From: UBA6107 sp964459385
Lineage (GTDB): Bacteria > Chloroflexota > Anaerolineae > Anaerolineales > Anaerolineaceae
Direction: 5' to 3'
DNA length: 64,000 bases
Assembly (NCBI GenBank): GCA_964459385.1
Contig: CAYWLG010000012.1
Coordinates: 1-64,000, forward strand
Positions within the stretch are counted from its first letter, which is position 1; each line of letters begins with the position of its first letter. The notes beneath the pieces are model-generated. The model did not search any database and had not been told where the DNA came from. It saw only the letters and a program-made list of their open reading frames with translations. The position numbers were made by a program, and so were the translations under genes. Shown piece by piece: positions 18,489 through 28,089 of this stretch.

Positions 18489-20093
18489 TTATTTCAAATG
18501 ATAAATTCGCACGTCTTCATTTGAATAAACCAGTTCGTATCGATCTGAATTACTGATCTGAGCTTCGATTACAGAAGAATACTGCGGCGCCACATAATAC
18601 TTCTGAGTATCAGTAGAAAAATACAGGTAGTCAAAATCAAGCTGCTCTTCAGCAAAAAAATCTTCCAAACACTGCAATCCGTTCATCTTGCACTGGGTGG
18701 CCTGCGTTAATTCAGCCGAGATTTGTGAGGCTGTACCCGTAACCCATTCCTGCCCCTGAACGGTCAACAGGCTGCTGCGCTCTGTCAGTGCCGGGAACCA
18801 TTCGGCAACCCTATCTGAAAACCAGCCAAACGGAAAATCGAGAACGACAAAACGGCTTTCTTCTGCAGTGTTGTCGCGTACCCAGTTCATTGCTTCTCGA
18901 TTCGCCTGATTCACCGTTTGTAAGTAACTGTCACCCGCAAAAAAAGTATAGAGGTTTAAGAATAGAGCATAAACCAAAAAGGCTAGAAAAATGAACGAAA
19001 CCGGCCTTTGCAGCAGAACAAATTCTTCGTCAGGTCGGGAATCTTCAACAAGAGGTTTTTTAGTGCTCAGCCAGTGAAAACAGGCTTGCAAGGCTACCGC
19101 AGCCAGCAAAGCCATCGGCATGGCAGCCACACGTTGAATACTACGCGGATCAAGAAAGATTAAGACCAACAGCCAGACAGCAGGGAACCACTCTTTTTGG
19201 CGTGCCAGCAGAAAAATGCCCAATATTGCAAGCAGGCTGATCATGGCTAGGCTTATTTTGTCCATCCCACCCATTAAAAGTAAAAAGGCGAGAGGTGAGC
19301 TAAACGAAAACCCGCCCGTATTGAATGCAGCAATGAATGGCTGGAGACCATGATCTTGAAGAAGGGGAATCCACCAGGGCGAGATCAAAAGGAGCGTGGC
19401 AAATGCTGAAAGGGCAAGATCTCTGGCTCCGCGCCAGGTTCTATCAATAAAAAAATAGAGGGTCAGGCAAGTCAAAGCCAAAAACCAGAGCATTTCCAGA
19501 TGCGTAAGTGCTGTAAAAGATGTAAAAATAACAAACCACATCAGATCAAGGAATTTTTTCTGGCGTACATATTTTATGAAAAAGAACAATGCCAGAAAAG
19601 AGAAGAACCAGGCAGGGGCTCGGGTCAATCCTCCCCCCATGATCTGCCAGGTATAAGCGGCAGGGGAAACAGCGTAAATGAAAGTGGTCAAAACCTGCTG
19701 CTCTTTGTTATGCAGCAGTTGGGTGGTCAGCAGGTAAAACGCCGGGATTGAAAGAACAGCGAAAAATAAAGGAACAAAGCGAAGGAGCTGCAGCAGGTCA
19801 ATTTTAAGGACAGAATTCAAAAAAGCAGTCAGGTAGAAGGCCAGCGGCGGGTAAGCATAAGGAATCGCCGCATGGTTATAGCTGGTAAATACCGGCAAAG
19901 CAAAATGGTTGGCTTCAAGGTCTTTCACCATCGTGTAAAAAAGACCGCCATCGTTTAGCGGAAAGTCTGACTGAAACACAAAAAAGCCACAGATCATGGC
20001 ACCAAAAAGGGTGGCCAGCAAGATGAAGCCTTTTGTTTGATCTTGACTTGTCGTAAGATTCAAATTCTTTTCGTCTTTTTTTATTCCGAACAT
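18489..20093 (-). CDS. GT-C fold membrane glycosyltransferase-like protein
   Basis: A 534-residue protein with about ten to eleven membrane segments and a C-terminal soluble part (about residues 400-534). An acidic residue in the first external loop (FPLNDGGLFYTMVKDL) is where GT-C enzymes keep their catalytic Asp, and a YAYPPLAFYL segment follows, as in GT39/ArnT-like proteins. Probably uses a polyprenyl-phosphate sugar donor on the external face; acceptor unknown. The ATG at 20093 follows AGGTG closely; a GTG at 20099 is also possible. Confidence 0.68.
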   Translation of the reverse strand: MFGIKKDEKNLNLTTSQDQTKGFILLATLFGAMICGFFVFQSDFPLNDGGLFYTMVKDLEANHFALPVFTSYNHAAIPYAYPPLAFYLTAFLNSVLKIDLLQLLRFVPLFFAVLSIPAFYLLTTQLLHNKEQQVLTTFIYAVSPAAYTWQIMGGGLTRAPAWFFSFLALFFFIKYVRQKKFLDLMWFVIFTSFTALTHLEMLWFLALTCLTLYFFIDRTWRGARDLALSAFATLLLISPWWIPLLQDHGLQPFIAAFNTGGFSFSSPLAFLLLMGGMDKISLAMISLLAILGIFLLARQKEWFPAVWLLVLIFLDPRSIQRVAAMPMALLAAVALQACFHWLSTKKPLVEDSRPDEEFVLLQRPVSFIFLAFLVYALFLNLYTFFAGDSYLQTVNQANREAMNWVRDNTAEESRFVVLDFPFGWFSDRVAEWFPALTERSSLLTVQGQEWVTGTASQISAELTQATQCKMNGLQCLEDFFAEEQLDFDYLYFSTDTQKYYVAPQYSSVIEAQISNSDRYELVYSNEDVRIYHLK

Positions 20094-20170
20094 TTTCACC
20101 TACGTTTCTATTTTCATTGATGCCGGGCGCGAAAGAGTTAACCCACCTGTTGCAAGATTTGAGCAAATTA

Positions 20171-20199
20171 TACACACCCTCTTTATTGTAGAATATAAT
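20171..20199 (+). promoter_or_regulatory. Promoter of the oxidoreductase-heparinase-glycosyltransferase genes
   Basis: TACACA (20171-20176), 17 nt, then TATAAT (20194-20199), 17 nt before the ATG at 20216. The intervening AGGTGA serves as ribosome binding site. Confidence 0.6.
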
Positions 20200-20215
20200 C
20201 GAAAACAGGTGACCT

Positions 20216-22366
20216 ATGAAACAATTATTACAGAATATGCGCGATGGAAAGACCACGGTCGTGGAGGTTCCCGTTCCCTCTGTGCGGCGAAAATTTGCCC
20301 TGGTCAAAACGAGCTGCTCGCTCGTCTCGGCCGGCACTGAGCGGATGCTGGTGGAATTTGCCGAGAAAAATTTGGTCGGCAAAGCTACCTCGCGACCCGA
20401 CCTGGTGAAACAGGTGCTTTCCAAGGCCAAACGTGAAGGGGTTCTGCCCACGATCGAGGCAGCTTTCAACAAACTGGACCAGCCAATGGCGTTGGGATAT
20501 TCCTCCGCCGGCATGATCATTGAAGTGGGCGATGGGCTGGAAGGTTTTCAGCCCGGTGACCGAGTTGCCTGCGGCGGGGGTGGATTTGCCGTCCATGCCG
20601 AATATGCTGTGGTGCCGCAAAACTTGCTGGTCAAGCTGCCTGATTCCGTGGATGACGAGTCGGCTGCCTTCACCACGCTCGGCGCCGTAGCCATGCAGGG
20701 ATTTCGCCTGGCCCAACCTCAACTGGGTGAAAGTGTGTGCGTCATTGGGCTGGGATTGCTCGGCCTGATGACAGTGGGCATTGCCAAAGCGGCCGGCTGT
20801 TCAGTATTTGGTATTGACCTCTCCCCAGCGCGGGTTGATCTGGCGCACCAGATGGGCGCAACAGCAGTTTCGCGCGAGAATTGCGAAGAAAGTGCCGCCG
20901 CCTTCACGCAGGGACGCGGCTTTGATCATGTGTTGATTTGCGCCGATACCTCATCCAATGATCCCATTGAACTGGCCGGTGCCCTGGCCCGCGACCACGG
21001 CATGGTCATTGCCGTCGGCGCCTTTGGGCTTAATATTCCCCGCAAGGTCTACTACGAAAAAGAGCTCACTTTCAGGGTATCCCGCTCCTATGGCCCCGGC
21101 CGTTACGACCCACGCTACGAAGAAGGCGGCGCAGATTATCCGTACGGGTATGTGCGCTGGACGGAAGGCCGCAATATGCAGGCCTTCGTTGACCTGCTCG
21201 CCAGCAGCAAACTGGATGTGCATCCGCTCATGAGCCACAAGTTTGAGATCGAAGAGGCGGAAACTGCCTACGAACTCATCACCGGCAAAACCGGACAGCC
21301 TTTCCTCGGCGTTCTGCTTACCTACCCCACAAAAACCGAATCGCAGCCTTTACAGCGCAAGGTGGAATACCCATCATCCACAACCCAAACGAATGAGATA
21401 AGGGTCGGAGCACTTGGCTCGGGCAATTACGCCAACGCGGTCTTTTTACCAGCCGTTAAGAAAAGTGCCAATGCCCAACTGGTGGGCATCTGTTCAGCCA
21501 CGGGTCTTTCTGCCCAAAACGCCGCCCGCAAATTCGGGTTTGGCTTTGCCAGCTCTACCGAAGCAGATGTGTTGGAAAACCCCGCTATTAATACCGTGAT
21601 CGTTCTGACCCGTCACGATCAGCATGCACGTCAGATTCTGGCAGCTTTGCGAAATGGCAAGAACGTTTACTGCGAAAAGCCGCTTGCTCTGAATGAAGAA
21701 GAACTGTCTGCGATTGATGAGCAACTGCAGCAGCCCAACAGCCCGCTTCTGACGGTCGGTTTCAACCGGCGTTTTTCGCCATTTTCATTGGAACTCAAAC
21801 AATTCTTGTCGCCTCGTAACGATGCGCTGCACATTCACTACCGTGTCAACGCCGGATTTTTACCGCCCAATCACTGGCTGCACGATCCGCTGGTGGGCGG
21901 CGGACGTATTATCGGGGAAGGTTGCCATTTCATTGACTTCATCACTTTCCTGGTCGGCGAAGCTCCGCTTGCGGTGAAAGCCTTTGCGCTTCCCGATGGC
22001 GGGCAGTATCACAAAGACAACGTCAGTTTGGTCTACACATTCAGCGACGGTTCCGTTGGGGTGATCGATTACCTGGCCAACGGCAACAAGAACTTCTCAA
22101 AAGAAAGGGTGGAGGTCTTCAGCGCCGGCAAGATCGCAGTGCTTGATGATTTTCGCTCATTGGACCTGGTCAGCGAGAACGACCACAAGCAAAAACGCTC
22201 TTTGCTGCGTCAAGACAAAGGCCACCAGGCCGCCTGGCAAGCCTTTGCCAACAGCATCACCACCGGCGAAGGTCCAACCATCCCCTACGAACAACTGATC
22301 GGCGTGACCCGTGCCAGTTTTGCCGCCATGCAGTCGCTGGAATCCGGCAGCGAAATCAAGATCTGA
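20216..22366 (+). CDS. Bidomain oxidoreductase: zinc-alcohol-dehydrogenase-like plus Gfo/Idh/MocA
   Basis: A 716-residue fusion. Residues 1-365 are a medium-chain dehydrogenase with GDRVACGGGG, the nucleotide-binding VIGLGLLGLMTVGIAKAAG and HPLMSHKFEIEEA. Residues about 390-716 are a Gfo/Idh/MocA oxidoreductase with VGALGSGNYA at the Rossmann start, the EKPLAL lysine motif and GGGRIIGEGCHFIDF. Such fusions occur in surface-polysaccharide clusters and are thought to act on sugar nucleotides or glycosides; the substrate is unknown. It is 13 nt upstream of the heparinase gene. Confidence 0.88.
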   Translation: MKQLLQNMRDGKTTVVEVPVPSVRRKFALVKTSCSLVSAGTERMLVEFAEKNLVGKATSRPDLVKQVLSKAKREGVLPTIEAAFNKLDQPMALGYSSAGMIIEVGDGLEGFQPGDRVACGGGGFAVHAEYAVVPQNLLVKLPDSVDDESAAFTTLGAVAMQGFRLAQPQLGESVCVIGLGLLGLMTVGIAKAAGCSVFGIDLSPARVDLAHQMGATAVSRENCEESAAAFTQGRGFDHVLICADTSSNDPIELAGALARDHGMVIAVGAFGLNIPRKVYYEKELTFRVSRSYGPGRYDPRYEEGGADYPYGYVRWTEGRNMQAFVDLLASSKLDVHPLMSHKFEIEEAETAYELITGKTGQPFLGVLLTYPTKTESQPLQRKVEYPSSTTQTNEIRVGALGSGNYANAVFLPAVKKSANAQLVGICSATGLSAQNAARKFGFGFASSTEADVLENPAINTVIVLTRHDQHARQILAALRNGKNVYCEKPLALNEEELSAIDEQLQQPNSPLLTVGFNRRFSPFSLELKQFLSPRNDALHIHYRVNAGFLPPNHWLHDPLVGGGRIIGEGCHFIDFITFLVGEAPLAVKAFALPDGGQYHKDNVSLVYTFSDGSVGVIDYLANGNKNFSKERVEVFSAGKIAVLDDFRSLDLVSENDHKQKRSLLRQDKGHQAAWQAFANSITTGEGPTIPYEQLIGVTRASFAAMQSLESGSEIKI

Positions 22367-22379
22367 TCGAAAGAGATAG

Positions 22380-24302
22380 ATGAATCGCTTTGAGCGTGCC
22401 TCCCTGTTGATAAAAGAACTGGGTCCAGGTCAGTTACTGGATTACGCAGTCTATCAGACGCAGCTCAAATCTGGTCGTTTGCAAAAACTCACACCCCTGG
22501 GAGCCTCAAACGAGCCACCGCTTCAAGCAGATTTCGCCTCACGGCATCTGTTCGAGCTTGTTCAAGGGCACGAATCCGCTCATCTTCTCGCCGCCGCAGA
22601 TGAGATCGTTGGTGGCAAGTTCAGGCCTTTTGGGGGCGAGCCTCAGCGCCTGACCTTTGCTCTGCCTGAAGCGCCGTTAAAACACTGGTCTTTTTACGGC
22701 GACACATTGAATGGCCAAGACATCAAGACCATTTGGGAACCCGCCCGCTTCGGCTGGGTTTTTCCTCTTTGCCAGGCTTACCTGCTCACCTCAAACGAGT
22801 GCTATTCTGGCTGCTTTTGGCAAAATTTCGAGCAGTTTGCTGCGAACAACCCGGTTAACGCCGGCCCCAATTGGGCCTCCGGGCAGGAAGTGGCCCTGCG
22901 TCTGCTGCCCTGGCTGGCGGCAGCGCAGGTCTTTGCAAACAGCCCTGAATCTACCCCGCAACGAAAAGAGCTGCTTTCAACGACCATCTGGCAGCACACG
23001 GCGCGCATTCCCCCCACACTCAGGTACGCCCGCTCACAAAACAACAATCATTATCTCAGTGAAGCATTGGGGTTGATGATTGGCGGTACTATTTTTCGTG
23101 AGTGCGAGCAAGGCAAAGATTGGCTGCACACGGGCTTTAATGCCTTTCAGGATGGATTGCGCAGGCAGATCGCCTCAGATGGCACTTACAGCCAGCACAG
23201 CAACAATTATCACCGCCTCATGCTGCACCTGGCACTTGTATTCAATCGGCTGTGTCAATTCAACGGGTTATCCCCCTCCAAGCGGATCATCAAACTGCTG
23301 CAGCAAGCGACAAGCTGGCTAGCTGCCCAGTATGATGTCCCCTCAGGGCAGGTACCCAATCTCGGCCATAATGATGGCAGCAACTTGCTGCCATTAGGAA
23401 ATGCAGATTACGCCGATTACCGCCCCACCTTGCAGGCAGCCAGCCTGGTCTTTCTGGATGCACCACTCCTGCCCGCGGGTCCCTGGGATGAATTGGCACG
23501 CTGGCTCGGATTAGAATTGCAAGAAGAAAACAAAAAAACTCCCCCGCCCGTGAATGAAGCAATTCACCGGGTGGGCGATGCCGTCACCTGGGGCACCCTG
23601 CGCAGCCTCAAGTTTCACTCGCGGCCGGCGCACGCCGACCAGTTGCATGCCGATCTGTGGTGGGATGGGCTCAACATTGCCGCAGACCCCGGCACTTATG
23701 CCTACAACCTGCCTGAACCCTGGCAGAACAGCCTGGCCAAAACCAGCGTGCATAACACGATCACGGTTGCCGGGCAAGATCAAATGCTCTGGTCAGGCAA
23801 ATTCTTATGGCTGAAGCGAGCCGAAGCGCACATATTTCCACCCCAAAAGGATGTAGCCTCGGCTATTCTGTATTGCGACCTGCCCAATGCCTACACGCAA
23901 GTTCGCAGCCTGACATTCCTCCCCGGCGTAGGGTTTGAGATCGTTGACACGGTCGAACTGGCAAAACCTTCCAAGGAACCCGTGCCTGTGACGATTCAAT
24001 GGCTGCTGCCCGATTGGGCCTGGCAATGGCAGGGAGAAACACTTTCGCTGCAGCAGGAGCAACGACGCATCCACCTAACGATCTCGGCAGCGGATATCAA
24101 AGAGGAAAACGCCTTGGAATCGGCTACGGTCTCTCTTATTCGCGGCGGCGAGCCCTTGCTGGGCACGGAGAATAATCCCATCCGCGGATGGGTCTCGCCC
24201 ACCTACCTGGTAAAACAGCCTGCCCTTTCGCTGGCAGTCACCTTTGAAACACAACGCACGCTCAAAATAAACTCCCTTTGGACTCTTGAAAAAATAGAGT
24301 AA
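22380..24302 (+). CDS. Heparinase II/III family polysaccharide lyase-like protein
   Basis: A 640-residue protein with an alpha-helical toroid domain (about residues 100-380, with NNHYLSEALGL and the SNNYHRLMLH active-site region) and a C-terminal beta-sandwich (HADQLHADLWWDGLNIAADPGTY, SVHNTITV) as in heparinase II/III. No signal peptide is visible, so the protein is probably cytosolic, unlike secreted degradative lyases. This fits a role in polymer assembly or editing. Cotranscribed with the preceding oxidoreductase and following glycosyltransferase. Confidence 0.85.
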   Translation: MNRFERASLLIKELGPGQLLDYAVYQTQLKSGRLQKLTPLGASNEPPLQADFASRHLFELVQGHESAHLLAAADEIVGGKFRPFGGEPQRLTFALPEAPLKHWSFYGDTLNGQDIKTIWEPARFGWVFPLCQAYLLTSNECYSGCFWQNFEQFAANNPVNAGPNWASGQEVALRLLPWLAAAQVFANSPESTPQRKELLSTTIWQHTARIPPTLRYARSQNNNHYLSEALGLMIGGTIFRECEQGKDWLHTGFNAFQDGLRRQIASDGTYSQHSNNYHRLMLHLALVFNRLCQFNGLSPSKRIIKLLQQATSWLAAQYDVPSGQVPNLGHNDGSNLLPLGNADYADYRPTLQAASLVFLDAPLLPAGPWDELARWLGLELQEENKKTPPPVNEAIHRVGDAVTWGTLRSLKFHSRPAHADQLHADLWWDGLNIAADPGTYAYNLPEPWQNSLAKTSVHNTITVAGQDQMLWSGKFLWLKRAEAHIFPPQKDVASAILYCDLPNAYTQVRSLTFLPGVGFEIVDTVELAKPSKEPVPVTIQWLLPDWAWQWQGETLSLQQEQRRIHLTISAADIKEENALESATVSLIRGGEPLLGTENNPIRGWVSPTYLVKQPALSLAVTFETQRTLKINSLWTLEKIE

Positions 24303-24311
24303 ACTGAAAAT

Positions 24312-25526
24312 ATGCACATATTATTAATTCATCAGGCCTTTGCCTCGCTCAATGAGGCAGGGGGAACCCGCCATTATGAAATTGCCCATCATCTGGCAGA
24401 GCACGGGCACCAGGTGACCATCATCACCAGCCCGGTCAGTTACTTGACCGGTAAAGCGAAAACCAAACGCATCCCCTGGGTGACCCGTGAAGTGCCTGAA
24501 CCCGGCATCGTCATTCTGCGCACCTACGTTTACCCCGGGTTGCATAAAAGTTTTTTTCACCGCCTGATCAATTTTTTCAGCTTCATGTTCTCTTCCTTTT
24601 GGGTCGGTCTGGGCGTAAAGAACGTTGAGGCCGTCTGGGGCACCTCCCCGCCCATCTTTCAAGGTTGGACGGCCTGGCTGCTGGCTCGCCTGAAACGGGT
24701 GCCGTTTGTTTTCGAGATCCGCGACCTGTGGCCTGAATTTGCCATCGCCATTGGCGTGCTTAAGAACAAAACAATCATTCGCATGTCCTACTGGCTGGAA
24801 TCGTTTCTTTATCGTCATGCCGACAAGATCGTGGTCAATTCGCCCGGGTTCATCCCGTTCGTTCAACAACAGGGCGGCAAGGACATTGAGCTCATCCCCA
24901 ACGGGGTGGAGCCAGACATGTTCGACCCGCAAGCCAATGGGAAGGCCTTTCGCACAACGCACGGCCTCGCCGATGATTTCGTGGTGCTTTACGCAGGGGC
25001 ACACGGCATTTCAAATGACCTGGATGTCTTATTGGCTGCCGCAGAACAAACACTGCCCGAAAAAGAGATAAAATATGTCTTTGTCGGGGATGGTAAAGAA
25101 AAGCCCCGCCTGCAACAACTCGCAGCCGAACACCACCTGGTCAACGTGCTCTTTTTACCGGCCGTGGCCAAAAATGAGATGGCAGAGATCGTCGCTGCGG
25201 CGGATATTTGTGTGGCGATCTTAAAACCGTTAGAATTGTATAAAACGACCTACCCGAACAAAGTGTTCGATTACCTGGCCGCCGGACGCCCCATTGTATT
25301 GGCGATTGACGGTGTTATTCGGGAAGTCGTAGAGGCTGCCGGGGCAGGAAAATTTGTCTCGCCAGGGAATAGTAACGAAATGGCAAAAGTAATTGTAGAA
25401 TTATATAAAGATCGCGCAACAACCCGGCAAATGGGATTGAACGGACGCAAATATGTATGTAAGCATTTTGACCGCAGCCAAATGGCTGCTCAATTTGAAT
25501 CCCTTTTTCAAACGCTGATGAGGTAA
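24312..25526 (+). CDS. GT4 family glycosyltransferase (WbuB-like)
   Basis: A 404-residue GT-B enzyme. The N-terminus HILLIHQAFASLNEAGGTRHYEIAHHLA and FEIRDLWPEFAIAIG match WbuB/L-FucNAc-transferase-like proteins; the C-terminal EX7E-type region is around YKTTYPNKVFDYLAAGRPI. Transfers an activated sugar to a growing lipid-linked glycan on the cytosolic face. It starts 9 nt after the heparinase gene and ends 2 nt before a response regulator gene. Confidence 0.88.
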   Translation: MHILLIHQAFASLNEAGGTRHYEIAHHLAEHGHQVTIITSPVSYLTGKAKTKRIPWVTREVPEPGIVILRTYVYPGLHKSFFHRLINFFSFMFSSFWVGLGVKNVEAVWGTSPPIFQGWTAWLLARLKRVPFVFEIRDLWPEFAIAIGVLKNKTIIRMSYWLESFLYRHADKIVVNSPGFIPFVQQQGGKDIELIPNGVEPDMFDPQANGKAFRTTHGLADDFVVLYAGAHGISNDLDVLLAAAEQTLPEKEIKYVFVGDGKEKPRLQQLAAEHHLVNVLFLPAVAKNEMAEIVAAADICVAILKPLELYKTTYPNKVFDYLAAGRPIVLAIDGVIREVVEAAGAGKFVSPGNSNEMAKVIVELYKDRATTRQMGLNGRKYVCKHFDRSQMAAQFESLFQTLMR

Positions 25527-25528
25527 GT

Positions 25529-26230
25529 ATGGCCGAAAAAATTCTGGTAGTAGAAGACGAAAAGGCATTGCAAGAAACGCTCGCCTATAACCTCGTCCAT
25601 GAAGGGTATGAAGTGACCCTGGCCGGGGATGGCGAAACAGCGATTGAAAAAGCCCGCGAGATTCATCCCGATCTGCTCCTGCTAGATATCATGCTGCCGG
25701 GCAAAGACGGCTTCGAAGTCTGTCGCATTTTACGCCAGGAGATGAACACCCCCATTCTGATGCTCACCGCCCGCGACGATGAAATCGATCGGGTCGTCGG
25801 GCTGGAAGTGGGTGCGGATGATTACATGACCAAGCCCTTCTCGATGCGTGAGTTAATGGCGCGCGTCAAAGCCATGCTGCGCCGGGTGCGTTTGATTCGC
25901 GAAGAAGTGCATACGGTGGATGCACCGGCAGAGATCCTCAAGTTTGGAAATCTCTCGATTGATCTCAAAAGGCGTGAAGCTGCGCTCAACAACAAAACGC
26001 TTGATCTTAAGCCCAAAGAATATGACCTTTTACTTTACTTCCTGGAGCACCCCAGCCGGGCGCTTTCTCGCGATACCCTGCTCGAACAGGTTTGGGGCTG
26101 GGATTTCTCGGGCGACAGCCGTACAGTGGATGTGCACATTCGCTGGCTGCGCGAGAAGGTCGAAGAAGACCCCTCGAATCCAAAGCGGCTGGTAACAGTA
26201 AGAGGGGCAGGTTATCGGTTCGAAGGATAA
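25529..26230 (+). CDS. OmpR/PhoB-family response regulator
   Basis: A 233-residue regulator with a receiver domain (phosphoacceptor Asp53 in LLLDIMLPGKDG, Thr in LTARDD, Lys in DDYMTKPF) and a winged-helix DNA-binding domain (about residues 133-232, RTVDVHIRWLREKVE and VRGAGYRF). The closest subgroup by eye is PhoP/WalR. It is 2 nt after the glycosyltransferase and 4 nt before its histidine kinase. Neighbouring pstB and phoU suggest phosphate sensing, which is inference. Confidence 0.93.
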   Translation: MAEKILVVEDEKALQETLAYNLVHEGYEVTLAGDGETAIEKAREIHPDLLLLDIMLPGKDGFEVCRILRQEMNTPILMLTARDDEIDRVVGLEVGADDYMTKPFSMRELMARVKAMLRRVRLIREEVHTVDAPAEILKFGNLSIDLKRREAALNNKTLDLKPKEYDLLLYFLEHPSRALSRDTLLEQVWGWDFSGDSRTVDVHIRWLREKVEEDPSNPKRLVTVRGAGYRFEG

Positions 26231-26234
26231 AAGC

Positions 26235-27998
26235 ATGCGTAAACGCTCCTATGTTTGGAAAATCTCGCTCCCCTACCTGATCTTGATGCTGATCAGCCTG
26301 GTGGGAACGAGTGTTGTTTTAGCGGTATATTTTCAAAACTTTGTCGAAAGCAGTTGGCAAAAGGACCTGACCGATCAAGCCCGTTTGTATGCCCAACTAA
26401 CAGAACCCCTTATCAAAGCGGGGGCACCCTATGACGATGTCAATACGCTCGTCAATTCTGAAACGCTGAACACCGATACCCGCGTCACCATCATCCTGCC
26501 CGATGGCACCGTCATTGCTGAAAACAAATATGACGTCAATTCGATGGAAAACCACCTCACCCGCCCGGAAGTGCAGACGGCACTTGCGGGTGGCACCGGC
26601 GTAGATGTTCGCACCAGCGCCACTCTGGGGCAGCGTTTTATGTACGTCGCCATCCCAATAAAAGACGGGGGAAAAGTGGTAGCCATCTCTCGATTGGCCA
26701 TTTCTTTGGTCACGCTGGATACTTCCATTCAGCGGGTCAAAGTTTTTCTTTCGATTTTGAGCGGCTCCATTCTTTTGATCGTTCTGCTGCTCTCGCTTTA
26801 TTTTGCCCTGCGCAAGGGCAACCCACTGACCCGCCTCACCGAGGCCGTGGAAGATTTGAACAACGGTGAACCCAAAGATATTGAACTGAGCACGCGAAAT
26901 GACGAGATTGGCACCCTGGCCAATGCTTTTTATGCCCTCACGGCCCGCCTTAACGACCAGATCGATGAACTCAAGAACGAGCAGGCGAAACTCACCGCTA
27001 TCCTCACCAACATGTCGGACGGCGCGATTCTGGTCGACCAGGACGGCACCGTCAGCCTCATCAACCCGGCCGCCCGTCATCTCTTCAGGTTCTTTGGTTC
27101 ATTAAAGGCTAATCCTTCTACCTTGATCGAAATCTCACGTCAGCACGAGATCATTGACCTGTGGGAAAACTGCAAAGAAAGCGGGCAGCAAAAATCGATC
27201 ACCATCGAAACCCCCTCAGATCGAGAATATATCCAGGTGATCGGCACCGATCTCAGCCGTGTCTTGCCGGGGGCCACCCTGCTGCTCTTCCAGAACCTGA
27301 CCACCATGCGCAAACTCGAAACCGTGCGACGCGATTTTGTGAGCAATGTTTCACACGAACTACGCACCCCGTTGGCTTCATTGAAAGCCCTTACCGAAAC
27401 ACTGCAAAGCGGCGCGTTGAACGACCCGCCTGCCGCCGAACGCTTTCTCTCGCAAATGGATGAGGAGATCGACAATCTCACCCAGATGGTGCAGGAACTA
27501 CTGGAACTTTCCAAGATCGAATCAGGCAAGGTGCCGTTGCAAAAACAGCCTGTTAACCCGTGCGAGCTGATCTACCCGGCCATCAAACGCATGGAACTGC
27601 AAGCCGAACGCGCCAAGCTGCTACTGGCCAATGAATGCCCCGAGAACTTGCCCGATGTAGAAGCCGACCCGGCGCGCATGCAGCAGGTGCTGGTCAATTT
27701 GCTGCATAATGCCATCAAATTCACGGCGCCAAATGGCAAGATCACGGTCAGCGCGAACCAGGAAGAGTCGAACATCGTCTTCTCGGTACAAGATACCGGG
27801 GTCGGCATCCCTGAAGAAGACCTGGATCGTATCTTTGAGCGGTTCTACAAAGCCGACCGGGCGCGCAGCAGCGGCGGTACCGGCCTGGGGCTTTCGATCA
27901 GCCGCCATCTGGTAGAGGCCCATTCAGGCAAGATCTGGGCTACCAGCCGCCCCGGCGAAGGCAGCACCTTTTATTTTTCGCTCCCCATCAAGCACTGA
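26235..27998 (+). CDS. PhoR/WalK-like sensor histidine kinase
   Basis: A 587-residue kinase: membrane segment (residues 10-32), extracytoplasmic sensor (33-165), second membrane segment (168-190), HAMP (about 190-245), PAS-like domain (255-350), HisKA with SNVSHELRTPLAS (phospho-His374) and HATPase with NLLHNAIKF, DTGVGIPEEDL and GGTGLGLSI. The overall order is that of PhoR and WalK in Gram-positives. It phosphorylates the adjacent regulator. A strong terminator follows, separating it from pstB. Confidence 0.93.
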   Translation: MRKRSYVWKISLPYLILMLISLVGTSVVLAVYFQNFVESSWQKDLTDQARLYAQLTEPLIKAGAPYDDVNTLVNSETLNTDTRVTIILPDGTVIAENKYDVNSMENHLTRPEVQTALAGGTGVDVRTSATLGQRFMYVAIPIKDGGKVVAISRLAISLVTLDTSIQRVKVFLSILSGSILLIVLLLSLYFALRKGNPLTRLTEAVEDLNNGEPKDIELSTRNDEIGTLANAFYALTARLNDQIDELKNEQAKLTAILTNMSDGAILVDQDGTVSLINPAARHLFRFFGSLKANPSTLIEISRQHEIIDLWENCKESGQQKSITIETPSDREYIQVIGTDLSRVLPGATLLLFQNLTTMRKLETVRRDFVSNVSHELRTPLASLKALTETLQSGALNDPPAAERFLSQMDEEIDNLTQMVQELLELSKIESGKVPLQKQPVNPCELIYPAIKRMELQAERAKLLLANECPENLPDVEADPARMQQVLVNLLHNAIKFTAPNGKITVSANQEESNIVFSVQDTGVGIPEEDLDRIFERFYKADRARSSGGTGLGLSISRHLVEAHSGKIWATSRPGEGSTFYFSLPIKH

Positions 27999-28019
27999 GT
28001 TTGAAACAAGCTTGCACAG

Positions 28020-28060
28020 AATCCTGGTTTCTTATTTATAATAAGTTACCAGGATTTTTC
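28020..28060 (+). terminator. Intrinsic terminator after the histidine kinase
   Basis: AATCCTGGT...ACCAGGATT outer stem with an inner CTTAT/ATAAG stem, followed by TTTTTC. Confidence 0.85.
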
Positions 28061-28089
28061 TGGCTTTAACTTTTTTAACAGGAAGCAGA

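Noticed and set aside
24324..25004. 226-codon minus-strand frame
   Set aside because: Opposite the GT4 glycosyltransferase; His-rich composition is the complement of its normal codons.
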